DNA of 64,000 nucleotides from Rhodococcus coprophilus NBRC 100603 (GCF_001895045.1 NZ_BDAM01000002.1:62001-126000); one strand, 5' to 3'; numbered from the stretch's first letter, positions 36,818-48,512 are shown. The notes: generated by a model from the letters alone, not told the origin. A program made the numbers and translations.

Positions 36818-37281
36818 GCACGACGGAAAACTCTGTGCGGCAACTGCTCGGCGACGCCGCTCTGGCCTCGTTCCGCCTCAACGGGCAGTTCCTGGACCTG
36901 GCCGAGACTCTCGCCCGACCCGTGGGGCTGACCGCCGCACGGTGGCAGGTGCTCGGCGCCGTGCTCACCACTCCCCTGCCGGTCGCCGCAATCGCGCGCG
37001 AGATGGGCATCACGCGTCAGAGCGTGCAACGCACCGCCGACCTGCTCGTCGGACAGGGCCTCGCGGAGTACCGGCCGAACCCCGCGCATCGGCGTGCGAA
37101 ACTCGTCGCCGCGACGCCCGCGGGACAGGACGCCGTGGCGAAGATCACCCCAGCGCACGAGACCGCGGCACGCCGACTGTGCGACGAGATGGGCGGGGAC
37201 GAGTTCGAGGGCGCAGTAGCGGCGCTGCGCCGATTGTCGAGCGCCCTCGAGCGCCTCGACGAATCCGGCGAACGAACGTGA
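36814..37281 (+). CDS. MarR-family transcriptional regulator
   Basis: Winged helix dimeric repressor, 155 residues from ATG 36814, overlapping the DJ-1 gene stop. The recognition region is PVAAIAREMGITRQSVQRTADLLVGQGLAEYRPNPAHRRAKLV, residues about 55-97. The flanking helices form the dimer interface. It most likely represses its own operon through the half-sites at 36176-36199. The ligand is unknown. It is convergent with tesB, which ends 11 nt beyond. Confidence 0.9.
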   Translation: MSTTENSVRQLLGDAALASFRLNGQFLDLAETLARPVGLTAARWQVLGAVLTTPLPVAAIAREMGITRQSVQRTADLLVGQGLAEYRPNPAHRRAKLVAATPAGQDAVAKITPAHETAARRLCDEMGGDEFEGAVAALRRLSSALERLDESGERT

Positions 37282-37292
37282 GAGCCTGCCCT

Positions 37293-38165
37293 TCAGCGAC
37301 GTGACGGGAAGTGCCGTACGAGGCCTTCCTGCACGACCGTGGCGACGAGTTGGCCCTCGAGGTCGAAGTAGCGCCCGGTCGCCATCCCTCGCGATCCCGC
37401 AGCGATCGGCGACTCGGTGGCGTAGAGGTGCCAGTCGTCGAAGCGGAGAGGCCGGTGGAACCAGATCGAGTGATTGACCGTCGCGGCCACGATCCGGTCG
37501 AGCCCCCACGACAATCCGTGGGTGGTCAGGATCGAATCGAGCACCGTGGTGTCCGAACTGTAGGCGAGGGCCGCCACGTGCAGCAGGGCGTCGGCCGGCA
37601 TCTCACCGTCGGGGCGCATCCAGACACGATTGTGGTTGAGCCTTTCGCCCGTGCCCCGCAGCACCCAGGCGGGGTCGTTCGCATACCTCATGTCGATGGG
37701 TTTGAGTGCCCCCGCGAAATACGGCAACTGCTCCTCGAAACCCCGCAACCGTTCCCCGATGGGTGGAAGAGATTCCGGCAGAGGAACTTCCGGGACAGTG
37801 ACGGAATGCTCGAGTCCCTTGCCCCAGCGCTGGAAGGCGACGAGCATGACGAACAGTTCCTGATCGTCCTGATAGGCGGTCACCATCCGGTTGGCGAAGT
37901 CGCGCCCGTCCCGGTGCCGCGCGACCCGGTACTCGATCGGAGCCTTGACGTTGCCGCCGCGGATGAAATGCGCGTTGACCACGTGCACCGGCCGGTCACC
38001 GACGGTGCGTCCCGCGGCGATCAGCCCCTGCGCGACGAGTTGCCCGCCGAACGTCCGCGCACCGACCTGCGGCGGATGCTGCCCACGGAACACGTCCTCG
38101 CCGGTCTGCTCGAGATCGAGCAGACCGAGGAGGACGTGCAGATCCGAGGTGTCGACATCCGTCAC
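37293..38165 (-). CDS. tesB: Acyl-CoA thioesterase II
   Basis: Double-hotdog thioesterase that hydrolyses acyl-CoA to fatty acid and CoA, 290 residues, normal for TesB. Both hotdog halves are present: VGARTFGGQLVAQGLIAAG in the first, ALLHVAALAYSSDTTVLDS and NHSIWFHRPLRFDDW in the second, with candidate catalytic Asp, Thr/Ser and Gln in SSDTT, TVNHS and VVQEG. The GTG start at 38165 overlaps the pyk stop (GTGA). The pyk-tesB pair is also found in M. tuberculosis. Confidence 0.94.
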   Translation of the reverse strand: MTDVDTSDLHVLLGLLDLEQTGEDVFRGQHPPQVGARTFGGQLVAQGLIAAGRTVGDRPVHVVNAHFIRGGNVKAPIEYRVARHRDGRDFANRMVTAYQDDQELFVMLVAFQRWGKGLEHSVTVPEVPLPESLPPIGERLRGFEEQLPYFAGALKPIDMRYANDPAWVLRGTGERLNHNRVWMRPDGEMPADALLHVAALAYSSDTTVLDSILTTHGLSWGLDRIVAATVNHSIWFHRPLRFDDWHLYATESPIAAGSRGMATGRYFDLEGQLVATVVQEGLVRHFPSRR

Positions 38166-39583
38166 CGGGTGTCCTTTTCCCCCAGACGGTGTACGTGGAT
38201 GAGGTTCGTCGAGCCCGTCCGTCCCGGGGGGGCACCGGCGACGATCACCACGAGGTCGCCGCGCTGGTAACGCCCGAGCGACAGCAGCGCCGCATCCACC
38301 TGTTCGACCATCTGGTCGGTGGTGTCCACCGGAGACACCGAGAACGTCTCGGTTCCCCAGGTCAGTGCCAGTTGATTGCGGATGCTCGGCGCGGGCGTGA
38401 AGGCCAGCAGCGGAAGCCGGGTGTGCAACCGGGCGAGCCGGCGCACCGTGTCGCCCGACTGGGTGAAGGCGACCAGTGCGCTCGCGTCGAGCCGCTCACC
38501 GATGTCGCGCGCCGCGTACGAGATCACGCCGCGTTTGGTGCGGGGAACGTGCGTCAGCGCGGGGACATCCGTCGTATCCGATTCGACGGCCGCGATGATG
38601 CGCGCCATCGTCTTGACAGTCTCGATCGGGAACTTGCCCACCGAGGTCTCGCCGGACAGCATGACCGCGTCGGCGCCGTCGAGCACGGCGTTCGCGACGT
38701 CGGATGCCTCCGCGCGCGTCGGGCGGGAATTCTCGATCATCGACTCGAGCATCTGCGTTGCGACGATCACGGGCTTGGCGTTCTCCCGTGCGATCTGGAT
38801 CGCGCGCTTCTGTACGAGCGGGACCTCCTCGAGCGGCAGTTCGACGCCGAGATCACCGCGAGCAACCATCACCGCGTCGAATGCGAGCACCACTGCCTCG
38901 AGGTTTTCGATGGCTTCGGGCTTTTCGAGCTTCGCGATGACCGGCACGCGGCGTCCGACGCGGTCCATGATCTCGTGCACGAGTTCGATGTCCGACGGGG
39001 ACCGCACGAACGAGAGCGCGATGAAGTCGACGCCGAGTTGCAGCGCGAATTCGAGGTCGGCGATGTCCTTTTCGGACAAGGCCGGAACCGACACATTCAT
39101 GCCGGGCAGCGAAACACCCTTGTTGTTGCTGACCGGTCCGCCCTCGGTCACGCGGCACACGACGTCGTTGCCCTCGACGAATTCGACCACGAGACCGACC
39201 TTGCCGTCGTCGACGAGCAGACGGTCGCCGGCGACCGCATCCTGAGCGAGTTCCTTGTACGTGGTCGAGACGCGGTCGTGGGTGCCCTCGACATCGTCGA
39301 CCGTGATGCGGACGAGTTCCCCGTTGCTCCAGACAGTGCGTCCCTCGGCGAATCGACCGAGCCGGATCTTGGGCCCCTGGAGGTCGGCGAGGATGCCGAC
39401 CGCTTTTCCGGACGCGTCGGCGGCTGCGCGCACGTGGTTGTACTGGACCTCGTGATCGGCGTGATCTCCGTGGCTGAAGTTCAGGCGCGCAACATCCATT
39501 CCGGCCTCGACGAGGTCCCGAAGGACGTCGGGGTCGGAGGTTGCCGGGCCCATAGTGCATACGATCTTGGTACGTCGGGTCAC
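38162..39583 (-). CDS. pyk: Pyruvate kinase
   Basis: Converts phosphoenolpyruvate and ADP to pyruvate and ATP, 473 residues. MTRRTKIVCTMGPATSD opens the barrel; IAKLEKPEAIENL holds the catalytic Lys, VMVARGDLGVELPLEEV the metal and phosphate site, and TQMLESMIENSRPTRAEASD the active-site loop. The C-terminal domain (QSGDTVRRLARLHTRLPLLA) is of normal length. It starts at ATG 39583 and continues into tesB. Confidence 0.97.
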   Translation of the reverse strand: MTRRTKIVCTMGPATSDPDVLRDLVEAGMDVARLNFSHGDHADHEVQYNHVRAAADASGKAVGILADLQGPKIRLGRFAEGRTVWSNGELVRITVDDVEGTHDRVSTTYKELAQDAVAGDRLLVDDGKVGLVVEFVEGNDVVCRVTEGGPVSNNKGVSLPGMNVSVPALSEKDIADLEFALQLGVDFIALSFVRSPSDIELVHEIMDRVGRRVPVIAKLEKPEAIENLEAVVLAFDAVMVARGDLGVELPLEEVPLVQKRAIQIARENAKPVIVATQMLESMIENSRPTRAEASDVANAVLDGADAVMLSGETSVGKFPIETVKTMARIIAAVESDTTDVPALTHVPRTKRGVISYAARDIGERLDASALVAFTQSGDTVRRLARLHTRLPLLAFTPAPSIRNQLALTWGTETFSVSPVDTTDQMVEQVDAALLSLGRYQRGDLVVIVAGAPPGRTGSTNLIHVHRLGEKDTR

Positions 39584-39667
39584 GACTCGAGCCTAGCCCC
39601 CATGGTGCGCGGCCACCATCGGAGTCCGTAACCGGCGAACCCGCGTGGGACCAGGTGACCCGGTGTG

Positions 39668-39841
39668 TCAGTCCTTCCGGTCCTCTGCTATTTCAGGGGC
39701 ATTCTCCCTGGTGGCCATCCCGCCGGTCCCACCTTCGTCGGCGGGTCCGGGACGGCCGCCCTTCGGCTCGCGCGCGTGCGACCCGTCCGCGTCGTTCGCC
39801 TCGTCGCGGTCGTCGGAACGAGTCTTCTTCTCTGCCGTCAT
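39668..39841 (-). CDS. Small hydrophilic protein of unknown function
   Basis: 57 residues from ATG 39841, preceded by a strong ribosome site GGAGAAG six bases upstream. MTAEKKTRSDDRDEANDADG is followed by further charged, Gly/Pro-rich sequence and ends EIAEDRKD. No fold or family is recognisable; it is probably disordered. It lies between pyk and a decayed gene. The ribosome site is the main support. Confidence 0.5.
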   Translation of the reverse strand: MTAEKKTRSDDRDEANDADGSHAREPKGGRPGPADEGGTGGMATRENAPEIAEDRKD

Positions 39842-40011
39842 TGCTTCTCCTTCTCGGCCGGGATCCACCGGCGAAACGTTGTCCGTCGCGAGCGTCGACT
39901 TCACTCGTCGAGGCGACCGCCGCGTCCCGCACGGCTCCCTGCGCACCTCGGCGACTACTCCGGGCCACATGCGCAGCGTCGGAGGACAGCGCACCACGGG
40001 GTCGAACGAGG

Positions 40012-40272
40012 TCATTGCGGAATCGTCCATGTCGAGTCGGGCACACCGATGGGCAGGCCGACGCCCCGCGAAAGTCCCGCAGTGACCGCGTATTGCCCCG
40101 GGGGAACGGGTCCACCCTCCTCGCGCGCCTCCAGCGCACCGCGGAACAGAGCACCCTCGGGGTGGAACACCCGCGCCCCGCACAACGCGGAGGCGGCGCG
40201 GAACGTCCAGGATAGCGCCGAGCGCAAGGGCACTGAGGAGCGCGAGAGGGTGGAGAAATCGAGTGGCGGCAC
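40012..40272 (-). pseudogene. N-terminal remnant of a catalase-like/phosphodiesterase family gene
   Basis: An 86-codon minus frame from GTG 40272 starts VPPLDFSTLSRSSVPLRSAL and contains ARVFHPEGALFRGALEA and YAVTAGLSRGVGLP. This resembles the start of the actinobacterial proteins often annotated as phosphodiesterase or catalase-related (HPxG, then a VT-R-S-G-G-LP strand). At that point it breaks: the frame stops at 40012, while the next frame continues RLDMDDSAMTSFDPVVRCPP without the rest of the domain. A full protein would be more than 200 residues. I read it as a truncated gene; the family assignment is tentative. Confidence 0.45.
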
Positions 40273-40352
40273 GGTGCGCGTATACCCGTTGCGGTGGCAT
40301 TCAACCGGATCGCCGCGGGCCGAGCGGACTGTCGGCCGCGGCGACACGAGCC

Positions 40353-41219
40353 TTACGGACGGAGCGGTCGCCCTTGCTCGTCGCGGACCTTGCCGGTGAG
40401 CATCAGGATGCCGTCGACGAGCGGCCAAATTCCGCCGACACCGCAGGTCAGCCAGGTGACGGCGATCTGCGCGACGGCTGTACCGGGCTGACCGAGGTAG
40501 AAGCGGCCGGCGCCGAATGCTCCGAGCAAGATTTGGAGAACGCCCGCGGTGACCTTCGACTTCTCCGAGTACGCCTCGCCGGTATAGGGGTCGCGTCCGA
40601 ACGGGGCCGAGGGATCGGCGCCGTAACCCTGAGGTGGGCCGTATCCCTGCGAGGGGCCGTACCCCTGCGACGGGTTGTAGCCCGGGGGCGGGCCGTAACC
40701 CTGCGGCGGCGGGCCGTACGGCGTCGGCGCCGCGCCGTACCCGGCCGGCGGGACGTCCGGGTTGGGGATCCCCGGCGCGGACGTCGGGTACCGGGGGTCG
40801 GGGGTGCCGTACACGGGTCCCGGTGCTGCGGATCCCCCCGCGGAGTTCGGGTCCGGATAGGGGTAGTTGCCGGGCGGCGGGTAGTCGGACTGATGCTCGG
40901 CCGGTGGCGGGTAACTCGGCGTCGTACCCCAGCCCGGGCCGTTGCCGACCCCCGAGTAAGTGTCCCATCCGGGCCCGGGGGTTCCGGTGTGGCCACCGAA
41001 GGATTCCGACGGGGATTGCTGCTCGGACAACGAGGCGTGCGCCGTCGCGTCGTAGTCGAAGGTCGGGCCGAAGTCGCGTGCAGGTTCCCCGGCGTTCGGA
41101 GCATCCGGGTCCTTCGGGGCGTCCGGGTCCGCTTTCCGGCTGCCGGAATGTTTGCGCAGGTCCGGCTTGGCAGGGTCGGAGTCGTGCGAGTCGGAAGCGC
41201 CCGGGTCCGGTGAGGTCAC
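40353..41219 (-). CDS. TM2-domain membrane protein with Pro/Gly/Tyr-rich repeats
   Basis: 288 residues. The first 210 are disordered and rich in Pro, Gly and Tyr, with a short repeat family of the type [17 protein letters not shown] near residues 180-200. The C-terminal 75 residues are a TM2 domain: two helices ([20 protein letters not shown] and [20 protein letters not shown]) joined by the conserved turn, then [18 protein letters not shown]. The GTG start overlaps the lgt stop (GTGA). A TM2-type gene downstream of lgt is usual in this order. Role unknown. Confidence 0.85.
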   Translation of the reverse strand: MTSPDPGASDSHDSDPAKPDLRKHSGSRKADPDAPKDPDAPNAGEPARDFGPTFDYDATAHASLSEQQSPSESFGGHTGTPGPGWDTYSGVGNGPGWGTTPSYPPPAEHQSDYPPPGNYPYPDPNSAGGSAAPGPVYGTPDPRYPTSAPGIPNPDVPPAGYGAAPTPYGPPPQGYGPPPGYNPSQGYGPSQGYGPPQGYGADPSAPFGRDPYTGEAYSEKSKVTAGVLQILLGAFGAGRFYLGQPGTAVAQIAVTWLTCGVGGIWPLVDGILMLTGKVRDEQGRPLRP

Positions 41220-42271
41220 GAGTTGTCTCCCTTGCTCTTGCCCGGCGGTGAGGTGTCGAGTTTACCTGCGGGTTCAGCTCCGGCGTCGATCTCCGGATCG
41301 TCGGTCTCGGTCTTCTCGACTCCGGCCGGTGACGCATCGGTCACCGGCTTTTCGGCTGCCGCGCCCGCGCCGACCGGCGCAGTTGCGGACACCTGGGTCG
41401 GGGTTCCGCCGAGGGTCGCCGGGTCTTCTCGACCCTTGCGCGCGAAGATCACGTAGGCGACGGCGAGTACGAACACGATCCCCGAGGTGAATGTGTTGAT
41501 CCTGATCCCGGCGATCTCGGTCGCAGCATCCGTGCGCATGAGTTCGATCCAGAACCGTCCGGCGCAGTAACCCGCGACGTACAACGCGAAGAGGCGCCCG
41601 TGGCCGATGGCGAAGCGGCGGTCGATGAGAACCAGCAGCACGACCACGGCGACATTCCACAGCAACTCGTACAGGAACGTGGGGTGGACGACGAAGGCCA
41701 CCTCGCCGGTGGAGACACCGTCGATCAGCGAGGGTGACACGCGACCGGCGTCGTCGGCGCGCTGGTAGATCTCGAGGCCCCACGGCACGGTGGTTTCCCG
41801 GCCGTAGAGTTCCTGGTTGAACCAGTTGCCGAGGCGCCCGATCGCCTGGGCGAGCAGGATGGCCGGGGCCAGCGCGTCACCGAATGCCGGCAGCGGGATG
41901 CCGCGACGGCGGCAGCCGATCCAGGCACCCACCGCACCGAGTGCGACGGCCCCCCAGATCCCGAGTCCGCCTTCCCAGATCTTCAGGGCGTCCGCGGGGT
42001 TCGCGCCGTCGCCGAAGTACTTCTGCCAGTCGGTAGCGACGTGGTAGAGCCGGCCGCCGACGAGACCGAACGGAACGGCCCACACGGCGATGTCGAGTAC
42101 CGTGCCGGGCTTGCCGCCGCGGGCGACCCAGCGACGATCACCCCACCAGATCGCGACGACGATGCCGACGATGATGCACAGGGCGTAGGCGCGCAGGGCC
42201 AGCGGGCCCACGTACCAGACGCCCTGTGACGGACTCGGCAGATAAGCCAGAACAGACGCAGTGGTTGTCAC
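41216..42271 (-). CDS. lgt: Prolipoprotein diacylglyceryl transferase
   Basis: Membrane enzyme that attaches diacylglycerol to the lipobox Cys of prelipoproteins, such as the binding proteins in this window. 351 residues with seven helices. [21 protein letters not shown] and [15 protein letters not shown] (essential Arg and Asn) and [11 protein letters not shown] are the family signatures. The C-terminal 70 residues ([20 protein letters not shown]) form a long cytoplasmic tail typical of mycobacterial-type Lgt. GTG 42271 overlaps trpA; the gene is in the trp operon. Confidence 0.96.
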   Translation of the reverse strand: MTTTASVLAYLPSPSQGVWYVGPLALRAYALCIIVGIVVAIWWGDRRWVARGGKPGTVLDIAVWAVPFGLVGGRLYHVATDWQKYFGDGANPADALKIWEGGLGIWGAVALGAVGAWIGCRRRGIPLPAFGDALAPAILLAQAIGRLGNWFNQELYGRETTVPWGLEIYQRADDAGRVSPSLIDGVSTGEVAFVVHPTFLYELLWNVAVVVLLVLIDRRFAIGHGRLFALYVAGYCAGRFWIELMRTDAATEIAGIRINTFTSGIVFVLAVAYVIFARKGREDPATLGGTPTQVSATAPVGAGAAAEKPVTDASPAGVEKTETDDPEIDAGAEPAGKLDTSPPGKSKGDNS

Positions 42272-43067
42272 GACGCCACGGTAGCCGAGCGCACGCCCCG
42301 CGCGAGATCCTGCGTCAGGGCGAGCAGCGCGTCGCGGCCCTGACCCGCAGCAGTCACGAGCGCCGAACCGACGATCACGCCGTCCGCGTAACCGGCGATC
42401 TCGGCGGCTTGGGCACCGTTGCGCACGCCGAGACCGACACCGACGGGGATGTCGCTGTGGGTACGCACCCGGGCCACGATCTCGGGTGCGCGGTTGTCGA
42501 CCTGGTCGCGCGCGCCGGTGACACCCATCGTCGAAGTCGCGTAGACGAAGCCCACACATCGGTCGAGGGTCATGGCGAGTCGCTCATTGGTCGACGACGG
42601 TGCCACGAGGAACGTCCGGCCGAGCCCGTACTTCTCGGACGCGGCGATCCACTCTTCTGCCTCGTCGGGGATGAGGTCGGGGGTGATGAGCCCGAGGCCA
42701 CCGGCGGCCGCGAGGTCACGAGCGAAGTTCTCCACGCCGTAGCGCATCACCAGGTTCCAGTACGTCATCACGACGGCTGCTCCGCCGGCGGCGTTCACCG
42801 CTTCGACCGCCCGGAACACATCGCGGACCCTCACGCCGTTGGCGATCGCCTCGAATGCGGCTTCCTGGATGGTGGTGCCGTCCATCACCGGGTCGCTGTA
42901 GGGGATACCGACCTCGATGAGATCGCATCCGCCTTCCACCAGCGTCGCCATGGCTTCGAGCGACCCGTCGACGGTGGGATAGCCGACGGGAAGGTACCCG
43001 ATCAGCGCGGCACGGTTCTCCGCGCGGCAGGTGGCGAAGATCTGGGTGAGGCGTTCGTGCGGGGCGC

Positions 43068-43071
<4 letters not shown>
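42268..43071 (-). CDS. trpA: Tryptophan synthase alpha chain
   Basis: Cleaves indole-3-glycerol phosphate to indole and glyceraldehyde 3-phosphate and channels indole to TrpB. 267 residues. [19 protein letters not shown] contains one catalytic acid (Asp) and the first Glu is in GGCDLIEVG; the phosphate loop is [12 protein letters not shown]. The GTG start at 43071 overlaps the trpB stop (GTGA), and the end overlaps lgt. Confidence 0.96.
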
Positions 43072-44321
<1,250 letters not shown>

Positions 44322-44401
44322 CGAGGGAAGCCCGCGCCCCTTGGCGAAAAGTACGGAATCGTCTGCAGTCACGTATCCAGTCTGCCCCACGTTGCGGTGC
44401 T

Positions 44402-44445
44402 GATCATGCCCGGGTCCGGCGGTGCCGATCATGCCCGGGTCCGGC
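44402..44445. repeat. 19-bp direct repeat between trpB and trpC
   Basis: GATCATGCCCGGGTCCGGC occurs at 44402-44420 and again at 44427-44445. It lies in the 136-nt gap upstream of trpB, downstream of trpC. It could be a regulatory pair or slippage; no secondary structure of note was seen. Confidence 0.85.
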
Positions 44446-44457
44446 CCGGGGTACAGC

Positions 44458-45267
44458 TCAGCGCGCAGGCTTGGGGCATGACGGATGCGTACCGACCGTC
44501 ACCAGTTCGGCGACGGCCTGCCGCGGGTCGCCGCTGGTCACCAGACCTTCGCCCACCAGGACCGCGTCGGCTCCGGCTCCCGCGTACGCGAGCAGGTCGG
44601 CCGGTCCGCGGACACCCGATTCGGCGATCTTGATGACGTGGCTGGGCAGTCCGGGCGCGATGCGTCCGAAGGTGTTCTTGTCGACCTCGAGCGTCTTGAG
44701 GTTACGCGCGTTGATGCCGATGACGGTCGCGCCGGCTTCCAGCGCGCGGTCGGCCTCTTCTTCCGTGTGCGCTTCCACCAGGGCGGTCATCCCGAGCGAC
44801 TCGGTGCGATCGATCAGCGCCGCGAGCACGGTCTGCTCGAGCGCGGCGACGATGAGCAGCACGATGTCCGCGCCGTGAGCGCGTGCTTCGTGGATCTGGT
44901 ACGGGCCGACGACGAAATCTTTGCGGAGCACCGGGATACGCACCGCGCGCCGCACGGCGTCGAGGTCGGCGAGACTGCCGTGGAAACGGCGCTCCTCGGT
45001 GAGAACGCTGATGGCGCGTGCACCGCCCGACTCGTAGGCTTTGGCGAGCTCGGCAGGATCGGCGATGTCGGCCAGCGCACCCTTCGAGGGGCTTGCGCGC
45101 TTCACCTCTGCGATCACCGCGATACCCGGCTCCCGGAGAGCGGCCTTCGCATCGATCGGCGCGGGCGCGGCAGCACCGGCGGCCTTGACGGAAGCGAAGT
45201 CGGCAACCGCCTCACGGGCGGCGACATCGGCTCGCACACCTTCGAGAATCGAGTCGAGAACTGTCAT
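44458..45267 (-). CDS. trpC: Indole-3-glycerol phosphate synthase
   Basis: Decarboxylating ring closure of CdRP to indole-3-glycerol phosphate. 269 residues, a single TIM barrel not fused to Trp[14 protein letters not shown] holds the catalytic Lys, [22 protein letters not shown] the general acid Lys region, [14 protein letters not shown] the later strand, and [28 protein letters not shown] the phosphate site. The start is ATG 45267. The gap to the membrane gene upstream is 88 nt. Confidence 0.96.
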   Translation of the reverse strand: MTVLDSILEGVRADVAAREAVADFASVKAAGAAAPAPIDAKAALREPGIAVIAEVKRASPSKGALADIADPAELAKAYESGGARAISVLTEERRFHGSLADLDAVRRAVRIPVLRKDFVVGPYQIHEARAHGADIVLLIVAALEQTVLAALIDRTESLGMTALVEAHTEEEADRALEAGATVIGINARNLKTLEVDKNTFGRIAPGLPSHVIKIAESGVRGPADLLAYAGAGADAVLVGEGLVTSGDPRQAVAELVTVGTHPSCPKPAR

Positions 45268-45355
45268 CGTGGCTCGAGTCCTTTCCCACCCTTGTCAATC
45301 CCGATGTGATTAAGCTCATCGGATTTCTTCAGCCTAGTGGGCGCGCCCGCGGCAC

Positions 45356-46045
45356 TCATCGCCGGGTACCCGAATCGGATACGTCCCCGTCGTCGTTCCC
45401 CTCGTCGTCGCGGTCGACGGTCGGATCCTCGCCCGCATCCATTGCGTCCCACAGGGTCCGTTCGGTCATCGGTTCGTCGGTCTCGGCTCGTCGCACGGCC
45501 GCGTCGCGGCGCGCTGCCGGGCTGTCGTACTTCGCCGACAAGCCGGCCTGTTCACGCGGAGTCCGCCAGAGTGCGACCGCGGCGGCGATCGCGAGGCACG
45601 CGCCCAGAAGCGCCAGGACCGCCGGCAACGGAGAGACCGTCACCGCCGTGACCGTGGCCCGGCCGGGCAGTTCGGCGATCCGCGCCGCGGTGTCCGCATC
45701 GCCCCCTCCCACGAGCAACTGCACGGCCGGAACAGCCGCGGCGACCGCAACCGCCCCCACCGCGATCGAGACGACGCGCAGTGCCCGTCCACGGACCGCG
45801 AATGCCGCGGCGATCGCGGCGAGCAGCGCCAGCGCGAGGGGCGTGGTGGCAGCGGCCCATTTCGCGCCCTCGAGGTCGGTGACGCGGTCGGCGCCGAGGC
45901 CGTCGGACGACTCGGCCCGCACCCACGTCATCCGGCTCGACCCCCACAGTGCCGCGGCGCCGAGCGCGAGCAGACCGGCCGCGACGACCGTCGGGCGGCG
46001 ACCCGCGCCGGAGCGGGGAGCATCCGCGGAGCCGGGGGCGCTCAC
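45356..46045 (-). CDS. Trp-operon-associated membrane protein (TIGR02234 type)
   Basis: 229 residues from GTG 46045, overlapping the trpE stop (GTGA). Four hydrophobic segments: [60 protein letters not shown] and [21 protein letters not shown], with a WV-A-E loop ([11 protein letters not shown]) outside. An acidic soluble tail follows ([20 protein letters not shown]). A protein of this type lies between trpE and trpC in mycobacteria and relatives. Function unknown; the position suggests a link to tryptophan or chorismate metabolism. Confidence 0.88.
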   Translation of the reverse strand: MSAPGSADAPRSGAGRRPTVVAAGLLALGAAALWGSSRMTWVRAESSDGLGADRVTDLEGAKWAAATTPLALALLAAIAAAFAVRGRALRVVSIAVGAVAVAAAVPAVQLLVGGGDADTAARIAELPGRATVTAVTVSPLPAVLALLGACLAIAAAVALWRTPREQAGLSAKYDSPAARRDAAVRRAETDEPMTERTLWDAMDAGEDPTVDRDDEGNDDGDVSDSGTRR

Positions 46046-47625
46046 TGTGCGTCTCCGCTGTAGTTGGTGACCGTCGCGGCCGCCGCGACCGCCGCCAGAG
46101 CCGACATCGCCTTGTTGCGCGCTTCGGTGTCCTCGGCCTCGGGAACCGAGTCGGCGACGATGCCGGCGCCCGCCTGGACGTACGCGACGCCGTCTTTGAT
46201 CAGCGCGGACCGGATGGCGATCGCGGTGTCCGCGTCGCCGGTGAAATCGAGATAGCCCACGATGCCGCCGTAGATGCCGCGCCGGGTGGGTTCGAGTTCT
46301 TCGATCAGTTCCATCGCCCGCACCTTCGGCGCGCCCGAGAGTGTGCCCGCCGGGAAACAGGCGGTCACGGCGTCGAGTGCGCGATTGCCGTCGGCGAGCC
46401 GTCCGGTAACCGTGGACACGAGGTGCATGACGTGGCTGTAGCGCTCGATGTGGCGGTAGTCGTGCACCTTCACGGTGCCCGGCTCGCACACCCGGCCGAG
46501 ATCGTTGCGGCCGAGATCGACCAGCATGAGATGTTCGGCGTTCTCTTTCTCGTCGTGCAGCAGATCCTTCTCGAGGAGCGTGTCCTCCTCCTCGTCGGCA
46601 CCGCGCCACCGGGTTCCCGCGATCGGATGTGTGGTGGCGGTGCCGTCCGCGACGGTCACCAGCGCTTCCGGGCTCGAGCCGACGATCGAGAACGCGGTGT
46701 CACCGTCCGGCCCGGGGATGTGCAGCAGGAACATGTACGGACTCGGATTCGATGCCCGAAGCATGCGGTAGACGTCGATGGGCGCAGCGTCGCAATCGAT
46801 TTCGAATCGCTGCGAGAGCACGACCTGGAACGCCTCACCGGCTTCGACGTCCCCGATGAGTTTTCGGACGTCGGTACTGAACGCCTCGGTGGTGCGCTGA
46901 CGGCGGTACTGGGGTTCGGGGCGCGAGAAGGTCGCGACGGTGGCCGGCGCCGGTGCGGCAAGCGCCGCGGTCATCCGGTCCAGCCGGGCGACCGCATCGT
47001 CGTAGGCCTCGTCGACGCGCCGGTCGGATCCGTCCCAGTTCACCGCGTTGGCGATGAGCCAGATGGTGCCTTCGTGGTGGTCCACGGCGGCGAGATCGGT
47101 CGCGAGCATCATCACCAGTTCGGGGATCTGCAGGTCGTCGTCGGCGAGCTGCGGCAGTTTCTCGAGATACCGGACGGTGTCGTAGCCGAGGTAGCCGACC
47201 ATGCCGCTGGTGAGAGGCGGAAGTCCGTGGATGCGGTCGGTGTGGAGCAGCTCGAGGGTTTCCCGCAGCACGTCGAGAGGATTTCCCCCGGTGGGGGTGC
47301 CGGCCGGGACGTGCCCGTACCACGCGGCTTCGCCGTCGACGACGGTCAGCGCCGCGGGGCTGCCCGCGCCGATGAACGACCACCGGGACCACGACCGGCC
47401 GTTCTCTGCGGACTCGAGCAGGAACGTGCCGGGACGGTCGTCGGCGAGCTTGCGGTACGCCGAGAGCGGTGTCTCCGCGTCGGCGAGCACCTTGCGGGTC
47501 ACGGGCACCACGCGGTGCTCTCGCGCGAGTTGCCGGAACTGCTCGCGCGTGGTGGTGGAATCGGACCAGCCACCGGCGGGAACATCGGTGGTGGCTGCGG
47601 GAATGGTGGTGGGCTCGCCGGACAT
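46042..47625 (-). CDS. trpE: Anthranilate synthase component I
   Basis: Makes anthranilate from chorismate with ammonia supplied by a TrpG partner encoded elsewhere. 527 residues from ATG 47625. The C-terminal chorismate-binding domain has [53 protein letters not shown] and [20 protein letters not shown], all typical. [19 protein letters not shown] near residue 68 is the tryptophan feedback region. No Trp-rich leader peptide is visible in the 85 nt upstream, so classical attenuation is not evident. It is the first gene of the trp operon. Confidence 0.95.
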   Translation of the reverse strand: MSGEPTTIPAATTDVPAGGWSDSTTTREQFRQLAREHRVVPVTRKVLADAETPLSAYRKLADDRPGTFLLESAENGRSWSRWSFIGAGSPAALTVVDGEAAWYGHVPAGTPTGGNPLDVLRETLELLHTDRIHGLPPLTSGMVGYLGYDTVRYLEKLPQLADDDLQIPELVMMLATDLAAVDHHEGTIWLIANAVNWDGSDRRVDEAYDDAVARLDRMTAALAAPAPATVATFSRPEPQYRRQRTTEAFSTDVRKLIGDVEAGEAFQVVLSQRFEIDCDAAPIDVYRMLRASNPSPYMFLLHIPGPDGDTAFSIVGSSPEALVTVADGTATTHPIAGTRWRGADEEEDTLLEKDLLHDEKENAEHLMLVDLGRNDLGRVCEPGTVKVHDYRHIERYSHVMHLVSTVTGRLADGNRALDAVTACFPAGTLSGAPKVRAMELIEELEPTRRGIYGGIVGYLDFTGDADTAIAIRSALIKDGVAYVQAGAGIVADSVPEAEDTEARNKAMSALAAVAAAATVTNYSGDAQ

Positions 47626-47710
47626 GCGCCCATCATCCCAGGGATCATCCGGGGCGGCGCAGGCGCGGTCGCCCCGGACGGACCGACGCGGTGTCCGGAC
47701 GACGCGCGTC

Positions 47711-48487
47711 TCAGGCGACCTGGATGGAACGCTTGGCCAGGCCCATCCAGAATCCGTCGACGACCTGTTCGGGCGGCTGCGCCGGATCCCGGGACAGACC
47801 CAGGGTGACGAACAGCGGAGCGAAGTGCTCGGTGGTCGGGTGCGCGTAGGGCATACCGGGTGCGCGGCGGCGGAAATCGAGCAGTGCGTCGACATCCCCG
47901 CGCGCGAGTTGTTCGCTCGCCCAGTGGTCGAACTCCGCGGACCACCCCGGTGCGGGGGCCTCGGGTCGCGGGTCGCGCAGGAACGGCAGTCCGTGTGTCG
48001 TGAAACCGGATCCGACGATGAGAACCCCCTCCTCCCGCAGCGGCCGCAGTCGCTCGCCCAGGCGCAGAAGGCGTTGCGGATCCAGGCTGGGCAACGACAT
48101 CTGCAGTACCGGAATGTCGGCATCGGGGTACATCACCGTCAGCGGCACATAGGCGCCGTGATCGAGTCCTCGCTGCGGTTGGTGCACGACCGGTTCCCCG
48201 TCGGGCATGAGCATCGCCACCCGGCGTGCGAGGTCCGGCGCTCCGGGCGCGCCGTAGGTGACCTCGTAGAAGCGGCGCGGGAAGCCACCGAAGTCGTAGA
48301 CGAGCGGCGTCCCCGTGGTGGTGGACCCGATCGTGAGGGGCGCCGATTCCCAGTGCGCGGAGACCACGAGAATCGCGGTCGGGCGGGGCAGCGCCGCAGC
48401 CCACGTGCGGAGTTGGTTCACCCACAGTTCGCTGTCGACCAGGGGCGGTGCCCCGTGGCTGAGGAAGAGGGCGGGCATCTCGCTCAT
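47711..48487 (-). CDS. LigB/DODA-type extradiol dioxygenase
   Basis: Class III ring-opening dioxygenase of the 4,5-DOPA dioxygenase (YgiD-like) type, 258 residues. Metal-ligand histidines are in [30 protein letters not shown] and [26 protein letters not shown] is the family motif after the first domain. Its substrate is an unidentified catechol or related compound. ATG 48487 has AAGGAG upstream, and a palindrome lies 14-25 nt before the start. A divergent MarR gene probably controls it. Confidence 0.92.
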   Translation of the reverse strand: MSEMPALFLSHGAPPLVDSELWVNQLRTWAAALPRPTAILVVSAHWESAPLTIGSTTTGTPLVYDFGGFPRRFYEVTYGAPGAPDLARRVAMLMPDGEPVVHQPQRGLDHGAYVPLTVMYPDADIPVLQMSLPSLDPQRLLRLGERLRPLREEGVLIVGSGFTTHGLPFLRDPRPEAPAPGWSAEFDHWASEQLARGDVDALLDFRRRAPGMPYAHPTTEHFAPLFVTLGLSRDPAQPPEQVVDGFWMGLAKRSIQVA

Positions 48488-48500
48488 GAAACTCCTTAAG

Positions 48501-48512
48501 TTGAAGCTTCAA
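48501..48512. promoter_or_regulatory. Palindromic operator between dioxygenase and MarR genes
   Basis: TTGAAGCTTCAA is a perfect 12-bp palindrome with partly symmetric flanks, set just upstream of the dioxygenase ribosome site. MarR proteins bind such palindromes, so the neighbouring regulator at 48623 is the likely ligand. Confidence 0.6.

Noticed and set aside
47626-47710. Trp attenuator upstream of trpE
   Set aside because: No short frame with repeated Trp codons is present.
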